From: Shewanella sp. 1CM18E
GTDB taxonomy: Bacteria; Pseudomonadota; Gammaproteobacteria; Enterobacterales; Shewanellaceae
Direction of reading: 5' to 3'
Assembly: GCF_023161665.1 (NCBI RefSeq)
Contig: NZ_JALNTW010000005.1
Location: 1 to 64,000 of the forward strand
Length of the DNA stretch: 64,000 nt
Shown: piece after piece, positions 56,174-63,520 of the stretch
Position numbering within the stretch: the stretch's first letter is position 1
How the letters are laid out: every line of letters starts with the position of its first letter
The notes under the pieces: model-generated
Told to the model about the DNA's origin: nothing
The model's input: the letters and a program-made list of their open reading frames with translations, nothing else
Database searches by the model: none
Program-made: the position numbers and the translations under genes

Positions 56174-56501
56174 TACCAATCAGTATAAGAATTTGATTAA
56201 CTCAGAACGATTTTTGGCAAACTAATTCAAGACGAATAGCTGCAATAATGGTTATTCCCTTATAAAGCTATTCAACGCAGAAGTAGGCAGCCAAAAACGT
56301 TCCAGAATGGCGAGTTTTAGCGATTCTGATGCTGTGACTCTTAATAAACAAAGAGGGAGCTTGAACCTAGTTCAACTATGCTCTTCACTCGTTGCGAGCT
56401 GCATGGATGCAGCGAATGTCATTAAAGCTGGAGCACTTAATGACCTTGCCTCAAAACCGCTAAACTCTCGCTGAGTGACTAAATGTTTATACTGATTGGT
56501 A
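56174..56501. mobile_element. MITE-like element, 328 bp
   Basis: Perfect 15-bp terminal inverted repeats (TACCAATCAGTATAA at 56174-56188; TTATACTGATTGGTA at 56487-56501) have TA at both outer ends, as expected for insertion at a duplicated TA by a Tc1/mariner-IS630 type transposase. There is no ORF inside. Inner palindromes include an outer stem (56310-56322 with 56458-56471, nearly complete), GCTGCAT-GG-ATGCAGC (56398-56413), GTCATTAA/TTAATGAC (56418-56444) and TTGAAC-CTA-GTTCAA (56361-56375). It sits between the acyl-CoA synthetase and a thioesterase gene. Confidence 0.75.
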
Positions 56502-56612
56502 TTAGCTGCCATCAGTGAATGATAGATTGAGGGTTAAGGGCTTCTCTGTATGTCATTTATCGGTAGAATGAGCCAAGACAAATTGAAAATAATAACAATA
56601 AGGATATCCCCC

Positions 56613-57017
56613 ATGTCTGAAACCGCATTTCACCTAACCCTACAACCAAGATTTTGTGAAACAGACGCCCTAGGACACATCAATAATACAGTTATCCCTG
56701 TGTGGTTTGAGGCCGCTCGGGAGCCAATCTTTAAGATATTTAATCCGGCGCAAGACTTGTCTAAATGGAACTTAATTGTGGCGGGTTTTACCATTGGTTT
56801 TAATGCGCCGACTTATTTTGCCAGCGATGTTGAAGTGAAAACTTGGGTCAGCCGTATCGGTAATAGCAGCTTTGAGCTGACTCAAAGCTGCTGGCAAAAC
56901 GGTAAAAAAACTGCAGAAGCGCAAACCACTATGGTGCATTACGATTACGCCAATGAAAAAAGCCAACCTTTAAGCGCTGAAATCAAAGCTCAGCTAGCCT
57001 TGCTTACTGGCGAGTAA
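56613..57017 (+). CDS. Acyl-CoA thioesterase, 4HBT hotdog family
   Basis: A 134-residue hotdog-fold thioesterase. The active-site motif CETDALGHINNTVIPVWFE (about 14-32) has the Asp and the GHxNN of 4-hydroxybenzoyl-CoA thioesterase-like enzymes. The substrate is unknown. ATG 56613 follows AAGGATATCCCCC; an upstream in-frame ATG at 56550 lacks support. The MITE ends 111 bp upstream. Confidence 0.9.
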   Translation: MSETAFHLTLQPRFCETDALGHINNTVIPVWFEAAREPIFKIFNPAQDLSKWNLIVAGFTIGFNAPTYFASDVEVKTWVSRIGNSSFELTQSCWQNGKKTAEAQTTMVHYDYANEKSQPLSAEIKAQLALLTGE

Positions 57018-57043
57018 CTAATTTAAAACATCAACGCGAGCTG

Positions 57044-57292
57044 CTAGGCTTTAGTTAAAAACTTTTCAACGTACCAGCAGCTTGCTTCAATTTTATAATC
57101 GGCGGCTTTAGCCCATTGTAAACCATGGCGCACTAACTTCTCCGCTAAGCCTTTGCCACGTAACTCTGGCGGTACATAGGTATTATTAAAGTTGCAGCTA
57201 TCATCATAAAGCTCGTAGGCTAGTACTGCTTGAGCCCCATCGAGGTTAATAACAAAGCGGCTTTCATCTGCTAGGTGAATCACTTCTGACAT
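57044..57292 (-). CDS. Short GNAT-type acetyltransferase (YjdJ-like)
   Basis: An 82-residue single-domain protein of the short YjdJ-like GNAT group. The acetyl-CoA-binding loop is PPELRGKGLAEKLVRHGLQW, and the C-terminal half (EASCWYVEKFL) matches the group. Small members modify unknown targets. It lies 9 bp after the 57302-57730 thioesterase gene, so the two form an operon. Confidence 0.88.
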   Translation of the reverse strand: MSEVIHLADESRFVINLDGAQAVLAYELYDDSCNFNNTYVPPELRGKGLAEKLVRHGLQWAKAADYKIEASCWYVEKFLTKA

Positions 57293-57301
57293 GTTGGACT
57301 C

Positions 57302-57730
57302 CTAAGCTTGCTCATAAGTTTTTAGGGCATCAATAAGCTCAGGCGTAAGGGCTGCTTTTTGGCCTGTTTTAAAGTTAAACATCACCACCTGCGAACTACC
57401 CACAGTTGTAACTGCTTGCTGGCTTTGGCTATAAACACTGTAATGCATCATAAACCGGTCATCTTTAATGTCACTGATATTCACCCCAACGGTTAAGGTA
57501 TCCGGAAAAGTTACTGGTCGTTTATAGCGGGCTTGGTTTTCGCTTATCACTGGACCAACGGCGGTTTTTTGTAGTTCATCAAGTAAGTTTATTTGATTGA
57601 AAAAATCGATACGTGCGGTTTCAAAATAGCGAAAATAAACCACATTATTAACGTGTTGCAGGGCATCCATTTCACCCCATGCCACCACAATTTGGGTGTT
57701 AATCGGGAATTGCTTGAGAAAGTTGTCCAT
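57302..57730 (-). CDS. Acyl-CoA thioesterase, YbgC/4HBT family
   Basis: A 142-residue hotdog thioesterase with the active-site motif WGEMDALQHVNNVVYFRYFE (about 19-38). It is a second 4HBT enzyme 285 bp from the first, on the opposite strand. The substrate is unknown. It is probably cotranscribed with the GNAT gene. Confidence 0.9.
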   Translation of the reverse strand: MDNFLKQFPINTQIVVAWGEMDALQHVNNVVYFRYFETARIDFFNQINLLDELQKTAVGPVISENQARYKRPVTFPDTLTVGVNISDIKDDRFMMHYSVYSQSQQAVTTVGSSQVVMFNFKTGQKAALTPELIDALKTYEQA

Positions 57731-57833
57731 AATAATCTCTAGTAGGTTTGCAGTTATTTAAACGGGTGTTTAACTTTTAGCCAGCATAACAGCATGTCTA
57801 CCCAGCAACAAGCTAGGTTAAATAAGGAAAGTC

Positions 57834-58583
57834 ATGAGCAAGGTATTAAGGATTTTAGGATTTATATGTGGTTTGAGCTTGGCTTATAGCGCACAAGCGG
57901 CTGTAACCAATCAGTTTATTGAGCCCCAGACTCGACAAGAGGTACAAGCGTATCGCCTGATTAAAACGATTGAGCCGCAAATTCAGCAGCTTTATCTAGC
58001 GTTGCCGATGCAAGCAAAGCTCACTGCGGTTTATGGTGCGCAAGACGGGCCGCTGTTTGATCCTGAACTGATGCAGATCCAAGTGCCTTACCATTTTGTT
58101 AGCGAGGTACTGAACCGCTTTACCAAGGATCAATATCAACAAACTGGGGTCACTCCAAAGCAAGCCACTAAAGATGCGTTACTGCATACATTGGGGCATG
58201 AGTATGGCCACGCTTATATTTATGCCAACGAGGTGATAGTGCTTGGTCGTGAAGAAGATGCAGTCGATACCTTAGCGACCTTACTATTGATAAACGCTTT
58301 TGAAGAGGGCGCTGAAATTGCATTGAGTGCAGCCGATCTGTTTGCCCTTGAAGATGAAGAGATCGACGAGTTAGTTGAAGATGATTTTAGTGCTGAGCAT
58401 AGCCTAGATGCACAACGCTACCATGCAACATTATGTTTGATTTACGGCAGTGATCCTCAGAAGTATGCTGGGTTATTGGCGGATTCAGCGCAGAGAGAAG
58501 ATAGGGCGGCAATGTGCGAGCAAGAGTATGACCGTCAAAGCGATAACTGGGATAGATTAACCAGCAATGATTTGACTCAATAA
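57834..58583 (+). CDS. Exported DUF4344-type putative zinc metallopeptidase
   Basis: A 249-residue exported protein (signal peptide 1-22, AQA cut). It holds an HExxH zinc site, HEYGH at 122-126 in LLHTLGHEYGHAYI, followed by an EEDAVDTLATLLL segment that likely gives the third ligand. This fits the DUF4344 putative metallopeptidase family. The substrate is unknown. AAGGAAAGTC precedes the ATG. Confidence 0.82.
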   Translation: MSKVLRILGFICGLSLAYSAQAAVTNQFIEPQTRQEVQAYRLIKTIEPQIQQLYLALPMQAKLTAVYGAQDGPLFDPELMQIQVPYHFVSEVLNRFTKDQYQQTGVTPKQATKDALLHTLGHEYGHAYIYANEVIVLGREEDAVDTLATLLLINAFEEGAEIALSAADLFALEDEEIDELVEDDFSAEHSLDAQRYHATLCLIYGSDPQKYAGLLADSAQREDRAAMCEQEYDRQSDNWDRLTSNDLTQ

Positions 58584-58682
58584 GCGGACTCTTAAGTTAA
58601 AGCTCGCCTTGATAGTGTTGGTAAATTGTTAAAAAGCATTTATTGTAAAACGCAGTTTCAATTGCATGGACTCGCAACTTCT

Positions 58683-59633
58683 ATGGCGGCAACAAAAATA
58701 ATAAAAATGCCAGCGGCACTGATAACGATAGCGACTTCGTTTAAGTGCTTTTATCAGCAAACGATGGAGAGTTTTGCTCAAAAGTTGTCAATATTGACCT
58801 TTGCTCAATACCTCTATTTATTTGCATTTCTAATCGCTATTTTCTCAGACTCTTTTTCTTGGGTAGCCGCAATAACAGTGTTGGCGCTAGCAATAGAGCT
58901 ACTACCGCTATTTGAGCGTATTTGGCATAGCTTACTGGGTAAGGCTGTGTTGTTACTGTTTTATGCTGTAGTGGCTAATTTTGCATTGAGCTGGGCAGGT
59001 GGTGTTGTTAATGATGTTATTGGCGTGTCGGCCGCACACTTTGCTTACACCCATAATTTGGCGATTTTGCTGTATATCCCAGTATGGTTTGTGTTTATTA
59101 CAGCGTTGCTGATTTTAGCTGCGCAAATGCTAGTCCCATTTTATTTTTTGCTATTTATTATGCTAAAACCTTTGGGAGTGGCGTTACCAAAGTTAACCGA
59201 AAATCCCCATTTTAGAAAAACCACTTGGGTACTGAGGTTAATGTTAGCAACTGGCCTATTGGTGCATTTAGTTCTGTATATCCTGCCTGAGCTTGAGGGA
59301 CAAGTGTTAAAGAAAAACTTAACTTCAGATGTTTCAGTCGGCATTGAGCAACCTTTGATTACGGTTACTGCTGATGCTGATAATGCGGAGTCAGATTTTC
59401 AAGATGAGTATTTGCAAACTCGCCATAAATATCAATCCTCTGTAAGGAAAATGATCGCCTTATTTGCATTTGAGTTTGAAGCTGACAGTAAGTCCCGCTG
59501 CCAAAAGGATATTAGCTCAAGGGTCGTTGAATTGAATGACTATGAAATCGTGGAGATCTTTCGCGATGCTACCGAAAAAAATGGTTTTCGTTTTGAAGTG
59601 AAAAAGTGCATTTCTCCCGCTTTTCCAGCTTAA
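58683..59633 (+). CDS. Membrane protein of unknown function
   Basis: A protein of about 316 residues with four predicted membrane helices in its N-terminal two thirds (for example LYLFAFLIAIF, AVLLLFYAVVANFALSW, IPVWFVFITALLILAA, LMLATGLLVHLVLYILP) and a soluble acidic C-terminal part (about 225-316) with two Cys. No family is recognised. The start is uncertain: ATG 58683 is used, but TTG 58626 or ATG 58764 are possible and none has a strong ribosome-binding site. Confidence 0.7.
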   Translation: MAATKIIKMPAALITIATSFKCFYQQTMESFAQKLSILTFAQYLYLFAFLIAIFSDSFSWVAAITVLALAIELLPLFERIWHSLLGKAVLLLFYAVVANFALSWAGGVVNDVIGVSAAHFAYTHNLAILLYIPVWFVFITALLILAAQMLVPFYFLLFIMLKPLGVALPKLTENPHFRKTTWVLRLMLATGLLVHLVLYILPELEGQVLKKNLTSDVSVGIEQPLITVTADADNAESDFQDEYLQTRHKYQSSVRKMIALFAFEFEADSKSRCQKDISSRVVELNDYEIVEIFRDATEKNGFRFEVKKCISPAFPA

Positions 59634-59644
59634 TGCAAGGCAAC

Positions 59645-59670
59645 AAAAAAGGGCCTTAAAGGCCCTTATT
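59645..59670 (-). terminator. Terminator mainly for the minus-strand mtnC gene
   Basis: Stem AAGGGCC / GGCCCTT with loop TTAAA. In the minus direction it runs into six T residues; the plus-strand T-tract is weak. Confidence 0.8.
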
Positions 59671-59683
59671 CATTACAATCACC

Positions 59684-59715
59684 TGATATTGTAATCAACT
59701 GATATTGTAATCAAC
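59684..59715. repeat. Two tandem copies of a 16-bp repeat
   Basis: TGATATTGTAATCAAC occurs twice in a row directly beside the mtnC stop codon. It looks like a local duplication. Confidence 0.85.
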
Positions 59716-60396
59716 TTAATCGATAGTTAGCTCACTAAAGCTGCTAATGGTTCTGAAGTCACCGGTGCGCTGGCTGTCATCACGTACCATCTGCACTACG
59801 TTTAAACCTGCTTCGCTAGCCGCTTTCAGTTCTTCTAATACATCAGACACAAACAAGATTTGCTTCGGGCTTAAGCTAATCGTATTCACGATATTGCAGT
59901 AAGCTTGTTTGAAGCGCTTATTACCAGTGCGAGTATCAAAGTGACCGTTAAATTTGTCAGTTAAATCGCCAGCGTCGCTGTGGCTAAATAGTAGTTTTTG
60001 CGCATCGACAGAACCCGATGAGAAGCTGTAAACGCGTAAGCCTTGTTGCTTATAACCGTCTAATGCTTCGATAAAATCAGGGAAGATATGACCCTTAAAC
60101 TCACCTTGAGCGTAGCCTTGTTTCCAGATCAAACCTTGTAAGGTTTTTAGTGGTGTGGCTTTACGATCTTCAGCAATCCACTGTAGTAAGATTTCAGTCA
60201 CGCGAGCAAGATCGGCATCAGGCTCAAGTGCTATATCTTGCACATCACAAATACAGTTATCTACTAGTACATTGTGTTGATTGGCTTCAAGAAAGCTTGC
60301 TAATTCCTTTGCTGAGTAAGGAAAAAGTACATCTTCAATAAAGTTAAGATCGGTAGTCGTACCGGCTGTATCTACAACGATGGCTCTGATACCCAT
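59716..60396 (-). CDS. mtnC: Acireductone synthase (enolase-phosphatase E1)
   Basis: A 226-residue HAD-family enzyme of the methionine salvage pathway that enolises and dephosphorylates 2,3-diketo-5-methylthiopentyl-1-phosphate. Motif I is [10 protein letters not shown] (the family usually has DIEGTT), with the conserved [32 protein letters not shown] and [12 protein letters not shown]. No other mtn genes are in the window, so it is a single-gene unit here. Confidence 0.92.
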   Translation of the reverse strand: MGIRAIVVDTAGTTTDLNFIEDVLFPYSAKELASFLEANQHNVLVDNCICDVQDIALEPDADLARVTEILLQWIAEDRKATPLKTLQGLIWKQGYAQGEFKGHIFPDFIEALDGYKQQGLRVYSFSSGSVDAQKLLFSHSDAGDLTDKFNGHFDTRTGNKRFKQAYCNIVNTISLSPKQILFVSDVLEELKAASEAGLNVVQMVRDDSQRTGDFRTISSFSELTID

Positions 60397-60727
60397 AATA
60401 TTTGCTCACTCCGCAATGTACATTGTACCAATCGTACTGATTCCACTTGATTGGTTATTCTAATTAGTCGAGATCTGTTATTGCTCAGATCCTAAGCTGA
60501 ATTACCCGCTTTGGCTAGTGTAATCGCGCCTCAGTTTGTACTAAATTTTCAGTTTTTAGTGACTTTATAAAGCTTTGCAACCAATACTGGCAAAAGTTAC
60601 TGAGTTATAACTTAAAAGTCAGCTTTTTATACACAGTAAAGTCACTATTGGCACTTGATACAGAGTTGTCGAGTCAAGATTCAACTGTTAGCTTGTGTAA
60701 TTGGTTTAGCAATTCAAGGAATGAAAA
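60397..60727. other. Divergent intergenic region between mtnC and the esterase-like gene
   Basis: This 331-bp AT-rich stretch has no gene, hairpin or operator that could be recognised; promoters for both flanking genes are presumed to be here. Confidence 0.45.
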
Positions 60728-61888
60728 GTGAAAAGAATAGCCATTTTAGCCAGTATGCTACTGCAACTGATAAGTGCAGAGGTATTTGCCGCGCAACAAC
60801 AGCATGCCGATAATACGCAGTTATTAACAGTCAATTCGAGCTTAATTGAAAAGGCTGACTTTGTGGTGACCTTGCCACCTAGCTATGGCAAAAAGCCTGA
60901 TAAACAATATGTAGTGCTATTCGATTTTCACCCTCGAAGCCACGCTTTACTTGCTGGTATGCATGACTGGATGAGTCATAACGGTGATTGGCCTTGGTTA
61001 GAGACGATTATCGTCACCGCGCCTGACGGCCATCAAGGGTTAGGGGAATTAAAAACCTTAGCTATTGAGGAGCAAGGTAATCAAAAACTATTGGATTACT
61101 TTGAGCGTGACCTGTTGCCCGCTATCGACAAACAATACCGCACTAATGGCTTTCGGATTTTAAACGGCTTTACCGGTAATGCAGGGCTTGGCCTGTATAC
61201 CTTGATCAATCGTCCCAGTCTGTTTAATGCCTATTTTGTGGCAAGCCCAGTGCTCAGTAAAGATTTTGCTTATGTCATTAAGGATGCACCGAAAAAGCTT
61301 GCTACTATGCAAGGTAAGCCGCGATTCTTGTTTATGAGTACTAGCGACAGCGGCTTTGAGCAGCGTCAACTCGCATCGTTTGCTCAGATGGAAGCGATTG
61401 TTAAAGCTAATGCCAATGAGACTTTGGATTATCGCATCAAGCGTTTTGACGGCAGTTACTATATGACTCAGCCGGTGCTGGCTGCAGCTTACGGTATTGA
61501 AGCCTTATTTGATGATTACCATCAAGTGTTAGCAGCAGATTCAGAGATTTCAAAGCAAGGACCGGCAGCAGTTTTAGCTCATTACCAGTTTTTATCTGAG
61601 CAGAAATACGGTTTTAAAGTGCCTGCAACTGGCTCACTGATAAAGCTAGGTAACTCCTATCTTGAAACCGAGCCTAGTAAGGCGGTTGAAGTGTATAAAG
61701 TGGCGATTACAGACGACGCCAAAGCCTATACAGCCTATGATGCGGTTGCAGGTGCTTACCAAAAAATGGGGGAAATGGAGTTAGCGATAAAGTATCAAGC
61801 CTTAGCACTGGATATTACCGATCACCCTTTTTATCAGAATAAGTATGCTAAGAAATTGTCTAAGCTTAAGCAGCAGAGCAAGTTTTAA
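60728..61888 (+). CDS. Exported esterase-D-like protein, probably catalytically inactive
   Basis: A 386-residue exported protein (signal peptide 1-21). Residues about 30-275 match the esterase D/IroE-type alpha/beta hydrolase fold, but the nucleophile elbow is GFTGNAG (T149) instead of GxSxG and the usual catalytic His near 240-250 is missing (RFDGSYYMTQP). This suggests a pseudoenzyme. A C-terminal helical part (about 300-380; two TPR-like repeats) may bind a partner. GTG 60728 is used because AAGGA lies 7 bases upstream; ATG 60721 is out of frame. Confidence 0.8.
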   Translation: MKRIAILASMLLQLISAEVFAAQQQHADNTQLLTVNSSLIEKADFVVTLPPSYGKKPDKQYVVLFDFHPRSHALLAGMHDWMSHNGDWPWLETIIVTAPDGHQGLGELKTLAIEEQGNQKLLDYFERDLLPAIDKQYRTNGFRILNGFTGNAGLGLYTLINRPSLFNAYFVASPVLSKDFAYVIKDAPKKLATMQGKPRFLFMSTSDSGFEQRQLASFAQMEAIVKANANETLDYRIKRFDGSYYMTQPVLAAAYGIEALFDDYHQVLAADSEISKQGPAAVLAHYQFLSEQKYGFKVPATGSLIKLGNSYLETEPSKAVEVYKVAITDDAKAYTAYDAVAGAYQKMGEMELAIKYQALALDITDHPFYQNKYAKKLSKLKQQSKF

Positions 61889-61927
61889 CAGGTTCTGATT
61901 TTTTAGAGTAGAGCTTTGCTACTAACA

Positions 61928-61955
61928 AAAACGATAGTCTTGTGGCTATCGTTTT
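61928..61955. terminator. Bidirectional terminator
   Basis: A perfect 10-bp stem (AAAACGATAG / CTATCGTTTT) with an 8-nt loop lies between convergent genes, with A- and T-rich flanks on the two sides. Confidence 0.85.
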
Positions 61956-61973
61956 ACGTTTAGTTAAACCCAG

Positions 61974-63020
61974 CTATAGATACTTCTTCTGTCGACTACT
62001 GACCTTTTTCAAGTAGTTACGAGTTTCTTCTCGGTTGTGACGATTAGTCAGAAACCAATAAAACTCGCTAACGGTCATCTTATTAATTCGCGCTAACGCT
62101 TTGGTGCGATTGCCACGCGAGTCTAAGCTCTTCCACAGGTTACCCGCACCGCCGTTATAGCTTGAGATCACCGCATATTCGCGTTTTTTAGGGTGAGTGA
62201 TCCCCTTAAGGTAACGGCTTGAGAGGATCTTTAAATAGCCTGTGCCTACCTCAATATTTTTCGCCGGATCATAAAGGTAAGCCGATGACGGCGTATGTTT
62301 ATAACCTTGGATTAAATTGAAGTAATCGCGCCCAGCGGTATTGGCCTTAATCTGCATTAAACCAAGCGCATTAGAGCGTGAACGCGCCAGCGGGTTAAAC
62401 GAGCTTTCAGTCTCGATAATTGCCATGATCAAATCGGTACTAATACCATGTTTACGACTGGCACTGCGGGCGTAATTAATATACTTATTACCGGCAATTG
62501 TGGTGTGCTCTTTCACCATGTGGATCGCCACTTGAAAGCGTGAATTGCTGCGTTTGCTCTTGCTGACTAAGTAGTCTGCATAACGTGATGCGCGCCATTC
62601 AAACTCAATGGCTTTACCGTCTCTATCGAGCACTTGCCCCCAAAAGAACGGCTTCTTCTTTTTGCTGATTAAGCCAAAGTCTTCAGCGGTTTGCGCATCA
62701 ATAACAGTTGGATCAATTTGGGTTAATAGCACCTGTACCACAGCCTCTTTAAGCTGCGCTTTAGTGCGGGTTTCTACCAAGATCAAACCTCGTTTAAAGT
62801 CGACATAAGTGGAGGCTTGTTCGGTGTCTTTATACACCAAAACCGATGGCACGATTGGCCTTGAGTAAGAGTCTTGCCCCTGATATTCCAATAGCAGCGC
62901 TGCAACATCGTCTTCGTAATCGTTTAAGTCTAAAACACTACTAGCATTGGCGAAGCTAGCGAGTGTTATCGCAATTATGCTGCAGAAAATGATAACGAGT
63001 TGGCAGAGGTATTTAGACAT
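61974..63020 (-). CDS. MltC-like lytic murein transglycosylase
   Basis: A 348-residue exported enzyme with an N-terminal signal peptide (about 1-27, no lipobox), an MltC-specific DUF3393 domain (about 30-160) and a lytic transglycosylase SLT domain (about 175-335). The catalytic Glu205 is in TESSFNPLARS, followed by ALGLMQIKA and the AVISSYNGGAGN motif. It cleaves glycan strands to 1,6-anhydro products. E. coli MltC is a lipoprotein; this one seems to be released by signal peptidase I. Confidence 0.9.
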   Translation of the reverse strand: MSKYLCQLVIIFCSIIAITLASFANASSVLDLNDYEDDVAALLLEYQGQDSYSRPIVPSVLVYKDTEQASTYVDFKRGLILVETRTKAQLKEAVVQVLLTQIDPTVIDAQTAEDFGLISKKKKPFFWGQVLDRDGKAIEFEWRASRYADYLVSKSKRSNSRFQVAIHMVKEHTTIAGNKYINYARSASRKHGISTDLIMAIIETESSFNPLARSRSNALGLMQIKANTAGRDYFNLIQGYKHTPSSAYLYDPAKNIEVGTGYLKILSSRYLKGITHPKKREYAVISSYNGGAGNLWKSLDSRGNRTKALARINKMTVSEFYWFLTNRHNREETRNYLKKVSSRQKKYL

Positions 63021-63065
63021 TTATCAGAGGGTTAGGTTTGGTATGTTTTGATTATACCTTGATTG

Positions 63066-63269
63066 ACTATGTGCCACATAGTTGAGTTTTTTGGTTAGAC
63101 GTTGTCTAACAACTAGTTCTTATCAGGCTACGCCTGACTTAATGCAATCAAACTTCGTTTGATAATTATTTATGGGCTTCGCCCACCTTTAAGCAATCAA
63201 GCTCCGCTTGATAAAGGTCGTGAGCTTCCAGCTCACACTCGGGCAAAAGGGGGACAACAGCTTCCCCCT
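63066..63269. repeat. Run of eight short palindromes
   Basis: Eight hairpins lie in 204 bp: ACTATGT-GCC-ACATAGT (63066-63082), GTTAGAC-GTT-GTCTAAC (63094-63110), TCAGGC-TAC-GCCTGA (63123-63137), ATCAAAC-TTC-GTTTGAT (63147-63163), TGGGC-TTC-GCCCA (63173-63185), ATCAAGC-TCC-GCTTGAT (63196-63212), GTGAGCT-TCC-AGCTCAC (63220-63236) and AGGGGGA/TCCCCCT with an 8-nt loop (63248-63269). The first seven have perfect stems and exactly 3-nt loops. No ORF is supported across them. Confidence 0.85.
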
Positions 63270-63322
63270 CTTGCATCACCCTAGCCGCCCCTACGAAGTT
63301 GTTGATCCTCAGTCATTTTCGA

Positions 63323-63400
63323 AAATCGCTATCGCCTCACATTCGCCATCCCTGGCTCACCTGAGGCTATCTCGGCATCCATGCCTCGCTCACGCGATTT
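63323..63400 (-). repeat. Inverted stem-loop element related in design to the tandem repeats
   Basis: An outer stem AAATCGC/GCGATTT (63323-63329 with 63394-63400) encloses a branch GCCTCA/TGAGGC holding GCCA-TCCC-TGGC (63334-63367) and a hairpin GGCAT-CC-ATGCC (63374-63385). Read on the minus strand, the hairpin tip is GCATGGATGC and the second loop is AGGGAT, matching the order of parts in the 232-bp repeats. Confidence 0.6.
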
Positions 63401-63520
63401 ACTTCAATGACCTCGGCAACTCCGATGGGGAACCAGTGTTTCCTGTAACTGTTGAGTTGATATTGGTCGTGCTGTGTCTTTGTATTTTTCTTTTTGTATG
63501 CCGAACGCAGAGGTTAAAAT

